Assembly (NCBI GenBank): GCA_047967505.1
Contig: CM106539.1
Reading direction: 5' to 3' (one strand)
Origin: Dipteris shenzhenensis
Lineage: Eukaryota; Polypodiophyta; Polypodiopsida; Gleicheniales
Length of the DNA: 64,000 bases
This document shows positions 10,431 through 22,669 of this stretch, piece after piece (position 1 is the stretch's first letter; every line of letters starts with the position of its first letter). The notes under the pieces were generated by a model that saw only the letters and a list, made by a program, of their open reading frames with translations, was not told the DNA's origin and made no database searches. The translations under genes were made by a program, and so were the position numbers.

Positions 10431-13400
10431 GACCTCTATTGTGCCTCAAGGGAAAGGATGCAACAAAGTAATAGACAGGGAGTCGCTTTCAACCTCTATT
10501 GTGTGCTCAATAGTGATGTGATGAAAAGATGGGGGCTCTACTTTGCACACAAGTCCGTTTCAACTATGTTGAGGTGCGTGCAAAGTATTGTCACCATCGG
10601 ATATGCTTTGCATGGTCGATCATGCATTATACACCATTTTTTCCCTAGTGATATGGACATCCGTAAAAAAACATGCCCTTAGGTGTGTTATCTGACCAAG
10701 TACTTATCAGATGGGTGTGCCTCATTGAGAACATTTCAATACCACTAGGTTGAGGCATACAAAAAGTGTTGTGCCCATCGGATATCCTTTGCATGGTCGA
10801 TCGAGCATTAAATACGATTTTTGCTCTAATGTCATGCACATCTGTAAAAAAACACGCTGCTAGGTATGTTATCCGATCAAGCACTTGTTCCACTTTGCAT
10901 GTAAGTCAATTCCACCTAGTTAAAGCTGTGTGCAAAGTATTGTGCCCGTCGGATATGCTTTGCATTGTCGATCAAGCATAAAACACCGTTTTTGCCTTAG
11001 TGTCATGCACAACGATGAAAAAACATGGTCCTAGGTGTGTTATTTAAACAAGCACTTATCGGATGGGGGCTCCACTTTGCACGCAAGTCTGTTTGAACTA
11101 TGTTGAGGTGCATGCAAAGTATTGTCACCATTGGATATGCTTTGCATGGTCGATCATGCATTATACACCATTTTTTCCCGAGTGATATGCACATCCGCAA
11201 AAAAACACGCCCTTAGGTGTGTTATCTGACCAAGTACTTATCGGATGGGTGTCCCTCTTTGAGAACATTTCAATACCACCTAGGTTGTGGTGTAGGAAAA
11301 GTATTGTGCCCATCAAATATCCTTTGCATGGTCGATCGAGCATTAAATACTATTTTTGCTCTAGTGTCATGCACATCCGTTAAAAAACCACGCTGCTAGG
11401 TATGTTATCCGATCAAGCACTTATGGGATGGGTGTGCCACTTTGCATGTAAGTCAATTCCACCTAATTGAAGGTGTGTGCAAAGTATTGTGCCCATCGGA
11501 TATGCCTTGCATTGTCAATTAAGAATAAAACACCGTTTTTGCCTTAATGTCATGCACAACCATGAAAAAACATGGTCCTAAGTGTGTTAATTAAACAAGT
11601 ACTCATCGGATGGGGGCTGCAATTTGCACGCAAGTCCGTTTCAACTAGGTTGAGATGCGTGCAAAGTATTTCCACCATTGGATATGCTATGCATGATCGA
11701 TTACGCATTATACAACGTTTTTCTCGTAGTGATATGCACATCCGCAAAAAAACACACCCTTAGATATGTTATTTGACCAAGTACTTATCGGATGGGTGTG
11801 CCTCTTTAAGAACATTTCAATACCACCTAGGTTAAGGTATAGGAAAAGTGTTGTGCCCGTTGGATATGCTTTGCATGGTCGATCGAGCATTAAATACCAT
11901 TTTTTGCCTTAGTGTCATGCACATTCGTAGAAAAGCACGCTGCTAGGTGTGTTATCCGATCAAGTACTTATGTGATGGGAATGCCACTTTGCATGTAAGT
12001 CAATTCCACCTAGTTGAAGGTGTGTGTAAGGTATTGTGCCCATCAGATATGCTTTGCATTGTTGATCAAGCATAAAACACCGTTTTTACCTTAGTGTCAT
12101 GCACAACCATATAAAAACACGGCCGTAGGTGTGTTATTCAAACAAGTACTTATCGGATGGGGGCTCCACTTTGCACACAAGTCCGTTTCAACTATGTTGA
12201 GGTGTGTGCAAAGTATTGTCACCATCGGATATGATTTGCATGGTCGATCATGCATTATACACCGTTTTTTCCTAAGTGGTATGCACATCCGCAGTAAAAC
12301 ACGCCCTTAGGTGTGTTATCTAACCAAGTACTTATCGGATGGGTGTGCCTCTTTGAGAACATTTCAATACTACCTAGCTTGTGGCATACGAAAAGTGTTG
12401 TGCCCATCGGATATGCTTTGCATGGTCGATCGAGCATTAAATACTATTTTTGCTCTAGTGTCATGCACATCTGTAAAAAAAACACGCTGCTAGGTATGTT
12501 ATCCGATCAAGCACTTATGGGATGGGTGTGCCACTTTGCATGTAAGTCAATTCTACCTAGTTGAAGGTGTGTGCAAAGTATTGTGCCCATCAGATATGCT
12601 TTGCATTGTCGATCAAGGATAAAACACCGTTTTTGCCTTAGTGTCATGCACAACCATGAAAAAACAAGGTCCTAAGTGTGTTAATCAAACAAGTACTTTT
12701 TAGATGGGGGATCCAGTTTGCACGCAAGTCCGTTTCAACTAGGTTGAGATGCATGCAAAGTATTGTCACCATCGGATATGCTCTACATGGTCAATTACGC
12801 ATTATACAATGTTTTTCCTGTAGTGATATGCACATCCGCAAAAAAACATGCCCTTAGGTATGTTATCTGACCAAGTACTTATCGGATGGGTGTGCCTCTT
12901 TGAGAACATTTCAATACCACCTAGGTTAAGGTGTAGGAAAAGTATTGTGCCCATCGGATATGCTTTGCATGGTCGATCGAGCATTAAATACTATTTTTTC
13001 CTTAGTGTCATGCACATCCGTAAAAAAACACGCTGCTAGGTGTTTTATTCGATCAAGTACTTATGCGATGGGAATGCCACTTTGCATGTAAGTCAATTCC
13101 ACCTAGTTGAAGGTGTGTGCAAGGTATTGTGCCCATCGGATATGCTTTGCATTGTGGATCAAGCATAAAACTTCATTTTTGCCTTTGTGTCATGCACAAC
13201 CATATAAAAACACGGCCGTAGGTGTGTTATTCAAATAAGTACTTATCGGATGGGGGCTCCACTTTGCATGCAAGTCTATTTCAACTACGTTGAGGTGCGT
13301 GCAAAGTATTGTCACCATCGGATATGCTTTGCATAGTCGATCACTTATTATACACCATTTTTTCCCGAGTGATATGGACATCCGCAAAGAAACATGCCCT

Positions 13401-14329
13401 TAGGTGTGTTATCTGACCAAGTACTTATCCGATGGGTGTGCCTCTCTGAGAACATTTCAATACCACCTAGGTTGAGGCATAAAAAAAGTGTTGTGCCCAT
13501 CGGATATCCTTTGCATGGTCGATCCAGCATTAAATACTCTTTTTGCTCTAGTGTCATGCACATCCATAAAAAAACACGCTGCTAGGTATGTTATCCAATC
13601 AAGCACTTATGGGATGGGCATGTGACTTTGCATGTAAGTCAATTCCACCTAGTTGAAGGTGTGTGCAAAGTATTGTTCCCATTGGATATACTTTGCATTG
13701 TCGATCAAGCATAAAACATCGTTTTTGCCTTAGTGTCTTGCACAACCATGAAAAAACACGGCCGTAGGTGTGTTATTCAAACAAGTACTTATCGGATGGG
13801 GGCTCCACTTTGCACGCAAGTCCGTTTCAACTACGTTGAGGTGCGTGCAAAGTATTGTCACCATCGATTATGGTTTGCATGGTCGATCATGCATTATATA
13901 CCCTTTTTTTCCCTAGTGATATGGGCATCTACAAAAAAACATGCCCTTAGGTGTGTTATCTGACCAAGTACTTCTCGGATGGGTGTGCCCCATTGAGAAA
14001 ATTTCAATACCACCTAGGTTGAGGTTCAGGAAAAGTGTTCTGCCCATCGGATATCCTTTGTATGGTCAATCGAGCATTAAATACGATTTTTGCTCTAGTG
14101 TCATGCACATCCGTAACTGCTAGGTATCTTATCCGATAAAGCACTGATGAGATGGGCATGCCACTTTGCATGTAAGTCAATTCCACCTAGTTGAAGGTGT
14201 GTGCAAAGTATTGTACCCATCGGATATGCTTTGCATTGTCAATCAAGCATAAAACACCGTTTTTGCCTTTGTGTCATGCACAACCATGAAAAAACACGGT
14301 CCTAGGACTGTTATTCAAACAAGTACTTA

Positions 14330-14345
14330 TCTGTGAGAAAAATCA
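14330..14345. repeat. Deletion junction inside the satellite
   Basis: A C-type monomer breaks off after CAAGTACTTATC and continues as TGTGAGAAAAATCAATAC, mid A-type. About one monomer length is missing, which shifts the higher-order phase before the inverted block. Confidence 0.6.
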
Positions 14346-14542
14346 ATACTACCTAGGTTGCGGTGTAGGAAAAGTGTTGTGCCCATCGGATATCCTTTGC
14401 ATGGTCGATCGAGCATGAAATACTATTTTTGCTCTAGTGTCATCCACATCCGTAAAAAAAAACGCGCTGCTAGGTATGTTATCCAATCAAGCACTTATGG
14501 GATGGGTGTGCCACTTTGCATGTAATTCAATTCCACCTAGTA

Positions 14543-14914
14543 AACCTTAACCTAGGTGTTAATTAAATATTCTGAAAGAGAAACACCCATCCGATAAGTA
14601 CTTGGTCAGATAACATACCTAAGGGCGTGTTTTTTGGTGGATGTGCATATCACTACGGGAAAAACATTGTATAATGCGTAATCGACCATGCAGAGCATAT
14701 CCGATGGTGGCAATACTTTGCACGCATCTCAACCTAGTTGAAAAAGACTTGCATACAAACTGGATCCCCCATCCGATAAGTTCTTGTATGATTAACACAC
14801 TTAGGACCGTGTTTTTTCATGGTTGTGCATGACACTAAGGCAAAAACGGTGTTTTATGCTTGATCGACAATGCAAAGCATATCCGATGGGCACAATACTT
14901 TGCACACACCTTCT
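14543..14914 (-). repeat. In-place inversion of two monomer lengths within the satellite
   Basis: Read on the minus strand the block gives half B, whole C and half A in normal order. The plus-strand flanks end in the first half of B (TTCCACCTAGT) and resume in the second half of A (TGTGCCCATCGG). Both breakpoints fall by the monomer's CCTAG(G) motif. The inverted A shares the variant TTTCAGAATATTTAATTA with the A unit at 17040-17075. Confidence 0.85.
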
Positions 14915-17900
14915 GTGCCCATCGGATATGCTTTGCATGGTCGATCCAGCATTAAATACCATTTTTGCCTTAGTGTCATGCACATCCGTAAAAAAACACG
15001 CTGTTAGGTGTGTTATCTGATCAAGTACTTATGCGATGGGAATGCCACTTTGTATGTAAGTCATTTTCACCTAGTTGAAGGTGTGTGCAAAGTATTGTGC
15101 CCATCGGATATGCTTAGCATTGTCAATCAAGCATAAAACTACGTTTTTGCCTTAGTGTCATGCACAACCATGAAAAAACACAGCCGTAGGTATGTTATTC
15201 AAAAAAGTACTTATCAGACGGGGGCTCCACTTTGCACGCAAGTCCTTTTCAACTATGTTGAGGTGCATGCAAAGTATTGTCACCATTGGATATGCTTTGC
15301 ATGGTCGATCACGCATTATATACCCTTTTTTTCCCTAGTGATATGGACATCCGCAAAAAAACATGCCCTTAGGTGTGTTATCTGACCATGTACTTATTGG
15401 ATGGGTGTGCCCCATTGAGAACATTTCAATACCACCTAGGTTGAGGTGCAGGAAAAGTATTGTGTCCATCAGATATCCTTTGTATGGTCGATCGAGCATT
15501 AAATACGATTTTTGCTCTAGTGTCATGCACATCCCTAAAAAAACATGCTGCTAGGTATGTTATCCGATCAAGCACTAATGGGATGGGCGTGCCACTTTGC
15601 ATGTAAGTCAATTCCACATAGTTGAAGGTGTGTGCAAAGTATTGTACCCATCAGATATGCTTTGCATTGTCGATCAAGCATAAAACACCGTTTTGCCCTT
15701 TGTGTCATGCACAACCATGAAAAAACACGGTCCTAGGAGTGTTATTCAAACAAGTACTTATCGGATGGGGGCTCCACTTTGCACGCAAGTCCATTTCAAC
15801 TACGTTGAGGTGCGTTCAAAGTATTGTCGCCATCGGATATGCTTTGCATGGTCGATCACGCATTATACACCATTTTTTTCCGAGTGATATGCACATCTGC
15901 AAAAAAACATGCCCTTAGGTGTGTTATCTGACTAAGTACTTATCAGATGGGTGTGCCTCTTTGAGAACATTTCAATACCACCTAGGTTAAGGTGTAGGAA
16001 AAGTATTGTGCCCATCGGATATGCTTTGCATGGTCGATCGAGCATTAAATACCATTTTTGCCTTAGTGTCATGCACATCCGTAAAAAAGCACGCTGCTAG
16101 GTGTGTTATCCGATCAAGTACTTATGCGATGGAATGCCACTTTGCATGTAAGTCAATTCCACCTAGTTGAAGGTGTGTGCAAGGTATTGTGTCCATCAGA
16201 TATGCTTTGCATTGTCGATCAAGCATAAAACACCGTTTTTGCCTTAGTGTCATGCACAACCATATAAAAACACGGCCGTAGGTGTGTTATTCAAACAAGT
16301 ACTTATCGGATGGGGGTTGCACTTTGCACACAAGTTTGTTTCAACTATGTTGAGGTGTGTGCAAAGTACTATCGCCATCGGATATGATTTGCATGGTCGA
16401 TCACGCATTATACACCGTTTTTTCCCTAGTGGTATGCACATCCACAGAAAAACACGCCCTTAGGTGTGTTATCTGACCAAGTACTTATCGGATGGGTGTG
16501 CCTCTTTGAGAACATTTCAATACCAACTAGGTTGCAGCATACAAAAGGTGTTGTGCCCATCGGGTATCCTTTGCATGGTCAATCGAGCATTAAATACTAT
16601 TTTTGCTCTAGTGTCATTTACATCCGTAAAACAAACACGCTGCTAGGTATGTTATCCGATCAAGCACTTATGGGATGGGTGCTCCACTTTGCATGTAAGT
16701 CAATTACACCTAGTTGAAGGTGTGTGCAAAGTATTATGCCCATCGGATATGCTTTGCATTGTCGATCAAGCATAAAACACCGTTTTTGCCTTAGTGTCAT
16801 GCACAACCATGAAAAAACACGGTCCTAAGTGTGTTAATCAAACAAGTACTTATCAGATGGGGGCTGTAGTTTGCACGCAAGTCCGTTTTAACTAGGTTGA
16901 GATGTGTGCAAAGTATTGTCACCATTGGATATGCTGTGCATGGTCGATTATGCATTATACAATGTTTTTCCCGTAGTGATATGCACATCCACATAAAACA
17001 TGCCCTTAGGTATGTTATCTGACCAAGTACTTATCGGATGGGTGTTCCTCTTTCAGAATATTTAATTACCACCTAGGTTAAGGTGTAGGAAAAGTATTGT
17101 GCCCATCGGATATGCTTTGCATGGTCGATCGAGCATTAAATACCATTTTTGCCTTAGTGTCATGCACATCCGTAAAAAAACACGCTGCTAGGTGTGTTAT
17201 CCGATCAAGTACTTATGCGATGGGAATGCAACTTTTCATGTAAGTCATTTTCACCTAGTTGAAGGTGTGTGCAAAGTATTGTACCCATCGGATATGCTTT
17301 GCATTGTCGATCAAGCATAAAACACTGTTTTTGCCTTTGTGTCATGCACAACCATATAAAAACATGGCCGTAGGTGTGTTATTCAAATAAGTACTCATCA
17401 GATGGGGGTTCCACTTTGCATGCAAGTCTATTTCAATTATCTTGAGGTGCGTGCAAAGTGTTGTCACCATCGGATATGCTTTGCATGGTCGAACACACAT
17501 TATACACCATTTTTTCCCTAGTGATATGGACATCCGCAAAAAAACATGCCCTTAGGTGTGTTATCTAACCAAGTACTTATCAGATGGGTGTGCCTCTTTG
17601 AGAACATTTCAATACCACCTAGGTTGAGGCATACAAAAAGTGTTGTGCCCATCGGATATCCTTTGCATGGTCGATCGAGCATTAATCACAATTTTTGCTC
17701 TAGTGTCATGCACATCCGTAAAAAACCATGCTAGGTATGTTATCCGATCAAGCACTTATAAGATGGGCGTGCCACTAGTTTATTCCACCTAGTTGAAGGT
17801 GTCTGCAAAGTATTGTGCCCATCGGATATGCTTTGCATTGTCGATCAAGCATAAAACTCCGTTTTTGCCTTAGTGTCATGCACAACCATGAAAAGACACG

Positions 17901-19619
17901 GTCCTAGGTGTGTTATTCAAACAAGTTCTTATCGGACGGGGGTTCCACTTTGCACTCAAGTCCATTTCAACTATGTTGAGATGCGTGCAAAGTATTGTCA
18001 CCATCGCATATGTTTTGCATGGTCGATCACACATTATACACCATTTTTTCTCTAGTGATATGCACATCTGCAAAAAAACACGCCCTTAGGTGTGTTATAT
18101 GACCAAGTACTTATTGGATGGGTATGCCTCTTTGAGAACATTTCAATACCACCTAGGATGAGGCATACGAAAAGTGTTGTGCCCATCGGCGGATATCCTT
18201 TGCATGGTCGATCGAGCATTAAATACTATTTTGGCTCTAATGTCATGCACATCCGCAAAAAAACACGCCGTTAGGTGTGTTATCTGACCAAGTACTTATC
18301 AAATGGGTGTGCCTCTTTGAGAACATTTCAATACCACCTAGGTTGCGGTGTAGGAAAAGTGTTGTGCCCATCGGATATCCTTTGCATGGTCGATCGAGCA
18401 TTAAATACTATTTTTGCTCTACTGTCATGCACATCCGTAAAAAAACACGCTGCTAGGTATATTATCTGATTAAGCACTTATGGGATGGGCGTGCCACTTT
18501 GCATGTAAGTCAATTCGACCTAGTTGAAGGTGTGTGCAAAGTATTGTGCCATCGGATATGCTTTGCATTGTTGATCAAGCATAAAACACGGTTTTTGCCT
18601 TAGTGTCAAGCACATTTGTAAAAAAACACGGTCCTCGGTGTGGTATCGGATCAAGTACTTATCTAACCGACACGCCACTTTTCATGCAACTCAATAACAA
18701 CTAGGTTGGGGTGGGTGCAAAGTATTGTGCACAAACGGAGTTTAATACGTGATATATCATGCAAAGTATTATGCCCATCGGATATGCTTTGCATTGTCAA
18801 ACAAGCATTAAACACTGTGTACTTATGGGATGGGCACGCCACTTTGCATGTAAGTCAATAATACCTAGGTTGAGATGTGTGCAAAGTATTGTGATAATCG
18901 CATATGCGTTGCATTGTCGATTAAGCATAAATCAATGTTTTTGCCTTAGTGTCATGGACAACAACCAATAAAAAACATGGTCCTAGGTGTGATATTCTAA
19001 AAAGTACTTGTCAGATGGGGGAGCCACTTTGCAAGAAAGTCAATTTCAACTAGGTTGATGTGCGTGCATAGTATTGTGTCTATCCATTATGCTTTGCATG
19101 GGGGATCACACATTATACACCATTTCCCCCCTAGTGTTATGCACATCCATCAAAGAACATGCTCTTAATAGGTATATTATCATACCAATTATTTATTAAA
19201 TGGGCATTCCACTTTGCATGGAATACCATACCACCGCTTTTGAGGCACGTGCAAAGTATTATGCCCATCGGATATGCTTTACATGGTAGATTGAGTATTA
19301 AATACCATTTTTGGCCTTGGTGTCATGTACAACCGTCAAAAAACACGATCATAGGTATATTTTTCAAATAAGTACTTATCGGATGGGGATGCCACTTTGC
19401 ACACAAGTCAATACTGCCTAGGTTGAGGAACGTGCAAAGTCTTGTGTCCATTGCATATGCTTTGCATAGTCAATCGTCATAAAATACATTTGGAGGTGTG
19501 TTATCCGAACAAGTACTTATGGGATGGGTGCACCACTTTGTATGCAAGTCAATACGACCTAGGTTGAGGCATGTACAAAGTTTTGTACCCATCGGAGAAA
19601 TGTAGATGCAATAATATTA

Positions 19620-19790
19620 GAAAATTCTCAGTATGTGTATATGTGTGTGTGTGTGGCAAACAATTTTGATACAACAAAGTAAACACCTAGTGCACAAATT
19701 ATGCACATCATACCTTGAGTAAATAAGCTTGTTGATGAGGATAAATACGCCTTTGAAAGTTTGCAAATAGTATAAAAAATCATATAATAA
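19620..19790. other. Transition DNA with a (GT)n run
   Basis: Short unique stretch after the satellite with a GTGTGTATATGTGTGTG run near 19637. No gene seen. Confidence 0.5.
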
Positions 19791-20045
19791 TATATTAATA
19801 GTTTACAAATGTGTATAGCAAGTGAGTAATGGGAAGTGGAAGTGGGAGTGAGAAGGGAGTGGAATGGGAGAGGGAAGTAATAGGGGTGTATGATAATAAG
19901 TATAAAAAATAGTATAATAATATATTAATAGTTTTCAAATGGCAAGTGAGTAATGGGAAGTGGAAGTGAGAGTGGGGAGGGAAGAATGGAATGGGAGAGG
20001 GGAAGGTAATAGGGGAGTAGGATAATAAGGGAGTGAAATGAGTGA
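19770..20045. repeat. Tandem duplication of ~133 bp
   Basis: Two adjacent copies begin TATAATAATATATTAATAGTTT and continue CAAGTGAGTAATGGGAAGTGG and GTAATAGGGG. Similarity is high apart from small indels. The 3' parts grade into the purine-rich DNA that follows. Confidence 0.75.
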
Positions 20046-20325
20046 GGGGAGTTAATAGGGGATGAAAAAGAGGAGGGTGAGATGGGGAAATATGGGATTT
20101 TGGGAAATGGGAGGAGTATGGGACGTGGTGGAAATGTGGGATGGGAGTGGTGGCAATGGGGAAAAAGAAGAAATGGATGGGGGGAGGGCTAATGGAAGAT
20201 TGGGATGAGGGATGGGGGTCTAATGGGAGAGGGGGAGTAATGGGAGCCAATGGGAGAGGGGATAAATGAAAAGCCAATAGGAGAGAGGGGAGGAATGGAA
20301 AGCCAATAGGAGAGGAGGAGGAAAA
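20046..20325 (+). repeat. GGGAGA/AATGGGAG purine-rich low-complexity tract
   Basis: Degenerate units such as GGGAGAGGGGGAGTAATGGGAGCC repeat. No gene seen; long open frames on the minus strand reflect composition only. Confidence 0.6.
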
Positions 20326-20475
20326 CCTAATTTTTCTTCTATATAGTCTTCCTTCTTCATTCATTCTCCCCTCATTTCATTCATTGAAGCAAGAAAACAA
20401 GGACGATCAAGAAAGCAAGGAAAGAAGAGCAAGAAAGCAAGAAAGAGCAAACTTACAAACTTTTTCCAGGTACTT
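20326..20475 (+). promoter_or_regulatory. Promoter/exon-like module 1 (TATA box plus splice donor)
   Basis: TCTATATAGTC at about 20338 resembles a TATA box. It is followed by a TTCATTCATT-type leader, a purine-rich AAGCAAGAAA stretch and TTTTTCCAGGTACTTGCA, which contains a consensus splice donor CAG|GTACTT. The same ordered set recurs at 22535-22665. I infer a copied transcription-start module, perhaps from an LTR or transposon leader. Confidence 0.5.
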
Positions 20476-20520
20476 GCAAAATTTTTTGATTAATTCTTTA
20501 TCTAGATTTTTTTTTTAAAA

Positions 20521-22060
20521 TTTGAAGAGAGAGGAACTAGAGAGAGAAAGGTTCCTGCCAGGAGGGGAGGAGGAGAGGATGGAGGGGCGGGAGGGGAGGG
20601 AGGGGGAGGGGAGGGAGAGGCAGGGGCGGGGTCGAGGGGGGGAGGAGGGGGGAGGGGAGCCGGGTGGGGAGGGAGGGGGGAGGGAGGGGCGGGGGCGAGG
20701 GTGGGATCGAGGGAGGGAGGGAGGGGGGGGGGGTTCTAACGGGGTCGAGGGAGGTAGGGAGGAGGGTGGGAGGGAAGGGCGGGGGCAGGGGGGGAGGGGG
20801 GGGGGACGGAGGGAGGGGGGGCAGGGGGGTCTTGGTAGGGAGGGGGGAGGGGACAGAGGGGGTGGAGCCAGGTGGGGGAGGGAAGGAGGGGGGGAAGGGG
20901 GGTGCTTGCGGCCACGGCCGCCAGACCCCCCTAGAGGGGGGAAGGGGGGCAAGGGGGGAAGGGGGGGGGCAGGGGGGAGGGGGGGGGCGCGACCGCTAGC
21001 CCCCCTGGTGGAGGGGCGGAAGGGGGGCAGGGGGAAGGGGGGGGCTGGCGACCGCGGCCGCCAGACCCCCCTGGAGGGGGGCGGGGGGGGGAAGGGGGGG
21101 GCAGGTTGGTGACCGCGGCCGCCAGTCCCCCCTGGAGGGGGGGAAGGGGGGCAGAGGGGGAAGGGGGGTGGGGGGGGGCTGGCAGCCGCCAGACCCCCCT
21201 TGGAGCGGGGTGGGGGGAGGAGGCTGGCGGCTGCGGCTGCCAGACCCACCTAGAAGGAGGGGGGGGAAGGGGGGGTTGGGGGGGTTGGCGGCCGTGGCTG
21301 CCGGACCCCCTGGAGGGGGGCGAGGGGGGAAGGGGTGGGGGGCAGGCTGACGGCCACGATCACCAGACCTCCGTGGAGGGGGGAAGGGGGGGCGGGCTGG
21401 TGGCCGCGGCCGCCAGCCCCCCTGGAAGGAAGAAAGGGGGGTGGGGGGGAAGGGGGGTGGAGGGGGGCGGGGGGGGAAGGGGGGGAGGGCGGGCTGGCGG
21501 CCACGGCCGCCAGCCCCCCCTGGAGGGGGGGTGGGGTGGGGGGGGCGGGGGGGAAGGGGGGGTGGGGGGGGAAGGGGGGGCAGGCTGGCGGCTGCTAGCC
21601 CCCCTTAGGAAGGGAGAAGGGGGGCGGGGGGGGAAGGGGGGGCTGGCGGCCACAGCCACCAGACCCCCTGGAGGGGGGGAAGGGGAGCGGGGGGGTGGCG
21701 GCCCCCTGGAGGGGGGGAAGGGGAGCGGGGGGTGGTGGCCCCCCTGGAGGGGGGGAAGGGGAGCGGGAGCAGAGGGGAGGGAGGGGGGAGCGGGAGCGGA
21801 GGGGGTCGAGGGGTCGAGGGAGGGAGAGGGGGGCGGGAGGGAGGAGCTGGGTGGGGGAGAGAGGGAGGGAGGGGGGCAGGAGCCGGGTGGGGGAGGGAGG
21901 GAGGGACTTAGGAGGGAGCCGAAGGAGAGTGAGGGGAGGGAGAGAGAAAGAGAGAGAGAGAGTGAGGGGGGAAGGTATGGGAGAGAGAGAGAGAGTGAGT
22001 GAGGGAGAGAGAAACAAGGGAGTAGAGGGAGTAGAGGGAGAGAGGTCGAATTCTTACAAG
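20521..22060 (+). repeat. G-rich polypurine tract (~1.5 kb)
   Basis: The + strand is almost only G and A, with countless runs of four or more G. It meets the G-quadruplex pattern many times over. Embedded is a regular GC-rich unit (separate entry). Long open frames in several frames arise because stop codons need T. Confidence 0.9.
20905..21765. repeat. ~14 units of GGCCGCGGCCGCCAGACCC-type repeat
   Basis: A core of GCGGCCGCGGCCGCC followed by AGACCCCCCTGGAGGGG recurs about every 45-95 bp, near 20911, 20989, 21049, 21112, 21183, 21228, 21289, 21351, 21402, 21497, 21588, 21645, 21694 and 21735. Both halves are near-palindromic. The shorter GGCCGTGGCCGCC core recurs in the GA tract (23030-24460). 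A similar ACCCCCCTGGTGGGGG occurs in the copia LTR at about 28570. Confidence 0.8.
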
Positions 22061-22450
22061 AGCGACAAATAAGATTTGACTTAGGAAAAGAATGAAAGGG
22101 ACTTACTAGAAGAAAGTATCAAGAAGAATATTGAACACAAATTTGAATTCTTACAACTAAGAGTGGAACTATCATGAGCAAGAGCGACAAATAAGATTCT
22201 TGCTCAAATAAGATTTGACTTACTATCACGAGCAAGAGCGACAAATAAGATTCTTGCTCAAATAAGACTACTATCACAAGCAAGAGTGACAAATAAGATT
22301 TGACTTACTATCACGAGCAAGAGCGACAAATAAGATTTGACTCACGAGAAGAATGAAAGGGACTTACAAGAAGAAAGTATCAAGAAGAATGTTGAACACA
22401 AATTTGAATTCAAAAGGAACGTACGAGAAGAAAGTATAAGAAGAATGTTG
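22040..22450 (+). repeat. Tandem repeats of AGAGCGACAAATAAGATT units
   Basis: Units GAGCAAGAGCGACAAATAAG, TTGACTTACTATCACGAGC and AGAAAGTATCAAGAAGAAT with GAACACAAATTTGAATTC recur 3-5 times each in mixed order. No gene seen. The last unit runs into TTTGAATTCAAATTT palindromic sequence. Confidence 0.75.
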
Positions 22451-22534
22451 AACACAAATTTGAATTCAAATTTATAATGAATTCAAATTTCCCTCTCTTT
22501 TTTGAAAATTCAAATTTATGCGAAGGAGGAGTGG

Positions 22535-22665
22535 GCTAGTTTTTCTTATATATACTCTTCTTTCCATTCATTCATTTTCACTCTCTCCTCATTTCATTGA
22601 AACAACCAAGAGCTGAAGAGAAAGGATAAGCGGAGCCTTACTTTTTTCACTTTTTCCAGGTACTT
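22535..22665 (+). promoter_or_regulatory. Promoter/exon-like module 2
   Basis: CTTATATATACTC (22545-22557) followed by CATTCATTCATTTTCAC, CTCCTCATTTCATTGAAAC and TTTTTCCAGGTACTTGCA reproduces module 1 at 20326-20475 in order and spacing. Both precede purine tracts, so module plus tract was probably duplicated as one unit. Confidence 0.5.
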
Positions 22666-22669
22666 GCAT

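Larger units (their letters stand above)
10526..19610. repeat. Satellite array: ~182-bp monomers in a ~546-bp three-monomer higher-order repeat
   Basis: Three monomer types alternate. A contains GTTATCTGACCAAGTACTT and CTCTTTGAGAACATTTC; B contains CCACTTTGCATGTAAGTC; C contains GGGGGCTCCACTTTGCACGC. A-type starts at 10687, 11221, 11768, 12315, 12862, 13408, 13955, then 15377, 15923, 16468, 17014, 17560 and 18094 are spaced 534-547 bp. Monomer length is therefore ~182 bp, typical of plant centromeric or heterochromatic satellites. B and C hold the dyad TGCAAAG...CTTTGCA; A has AAAAGT in place of the left arm. At 18094-18279 two A units are adjacent (B and C lost). From ~18.6 kb monomers decay in sequence and spacing. 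Many 60-76-codon open frames here repeat with the monomer and are not genes. Confidence 0.92.

Noticed and set aside
10600-19400. Dozens of 60-76-codon open frames on both strands with nearly identical peptides
   Set aside because: They recur with the 182/546-bp satellite period and change with monomer type. They are by-products of the repeat, not a gene family.
10526-19610. CRISPR array
   Set aside because: The repeats are long, contiguous and lack unique spacers; the DNA is clearly eukaryotic.
20522-22072. Long Gly/Arg/Glu-rich frames (up to ~300 codons) and Pro/Ser-rich frames on the other strand
   Set aside because: Purine-only DNA has almost no stop codons. All frames are open, and no domain or splice context supports a protein.
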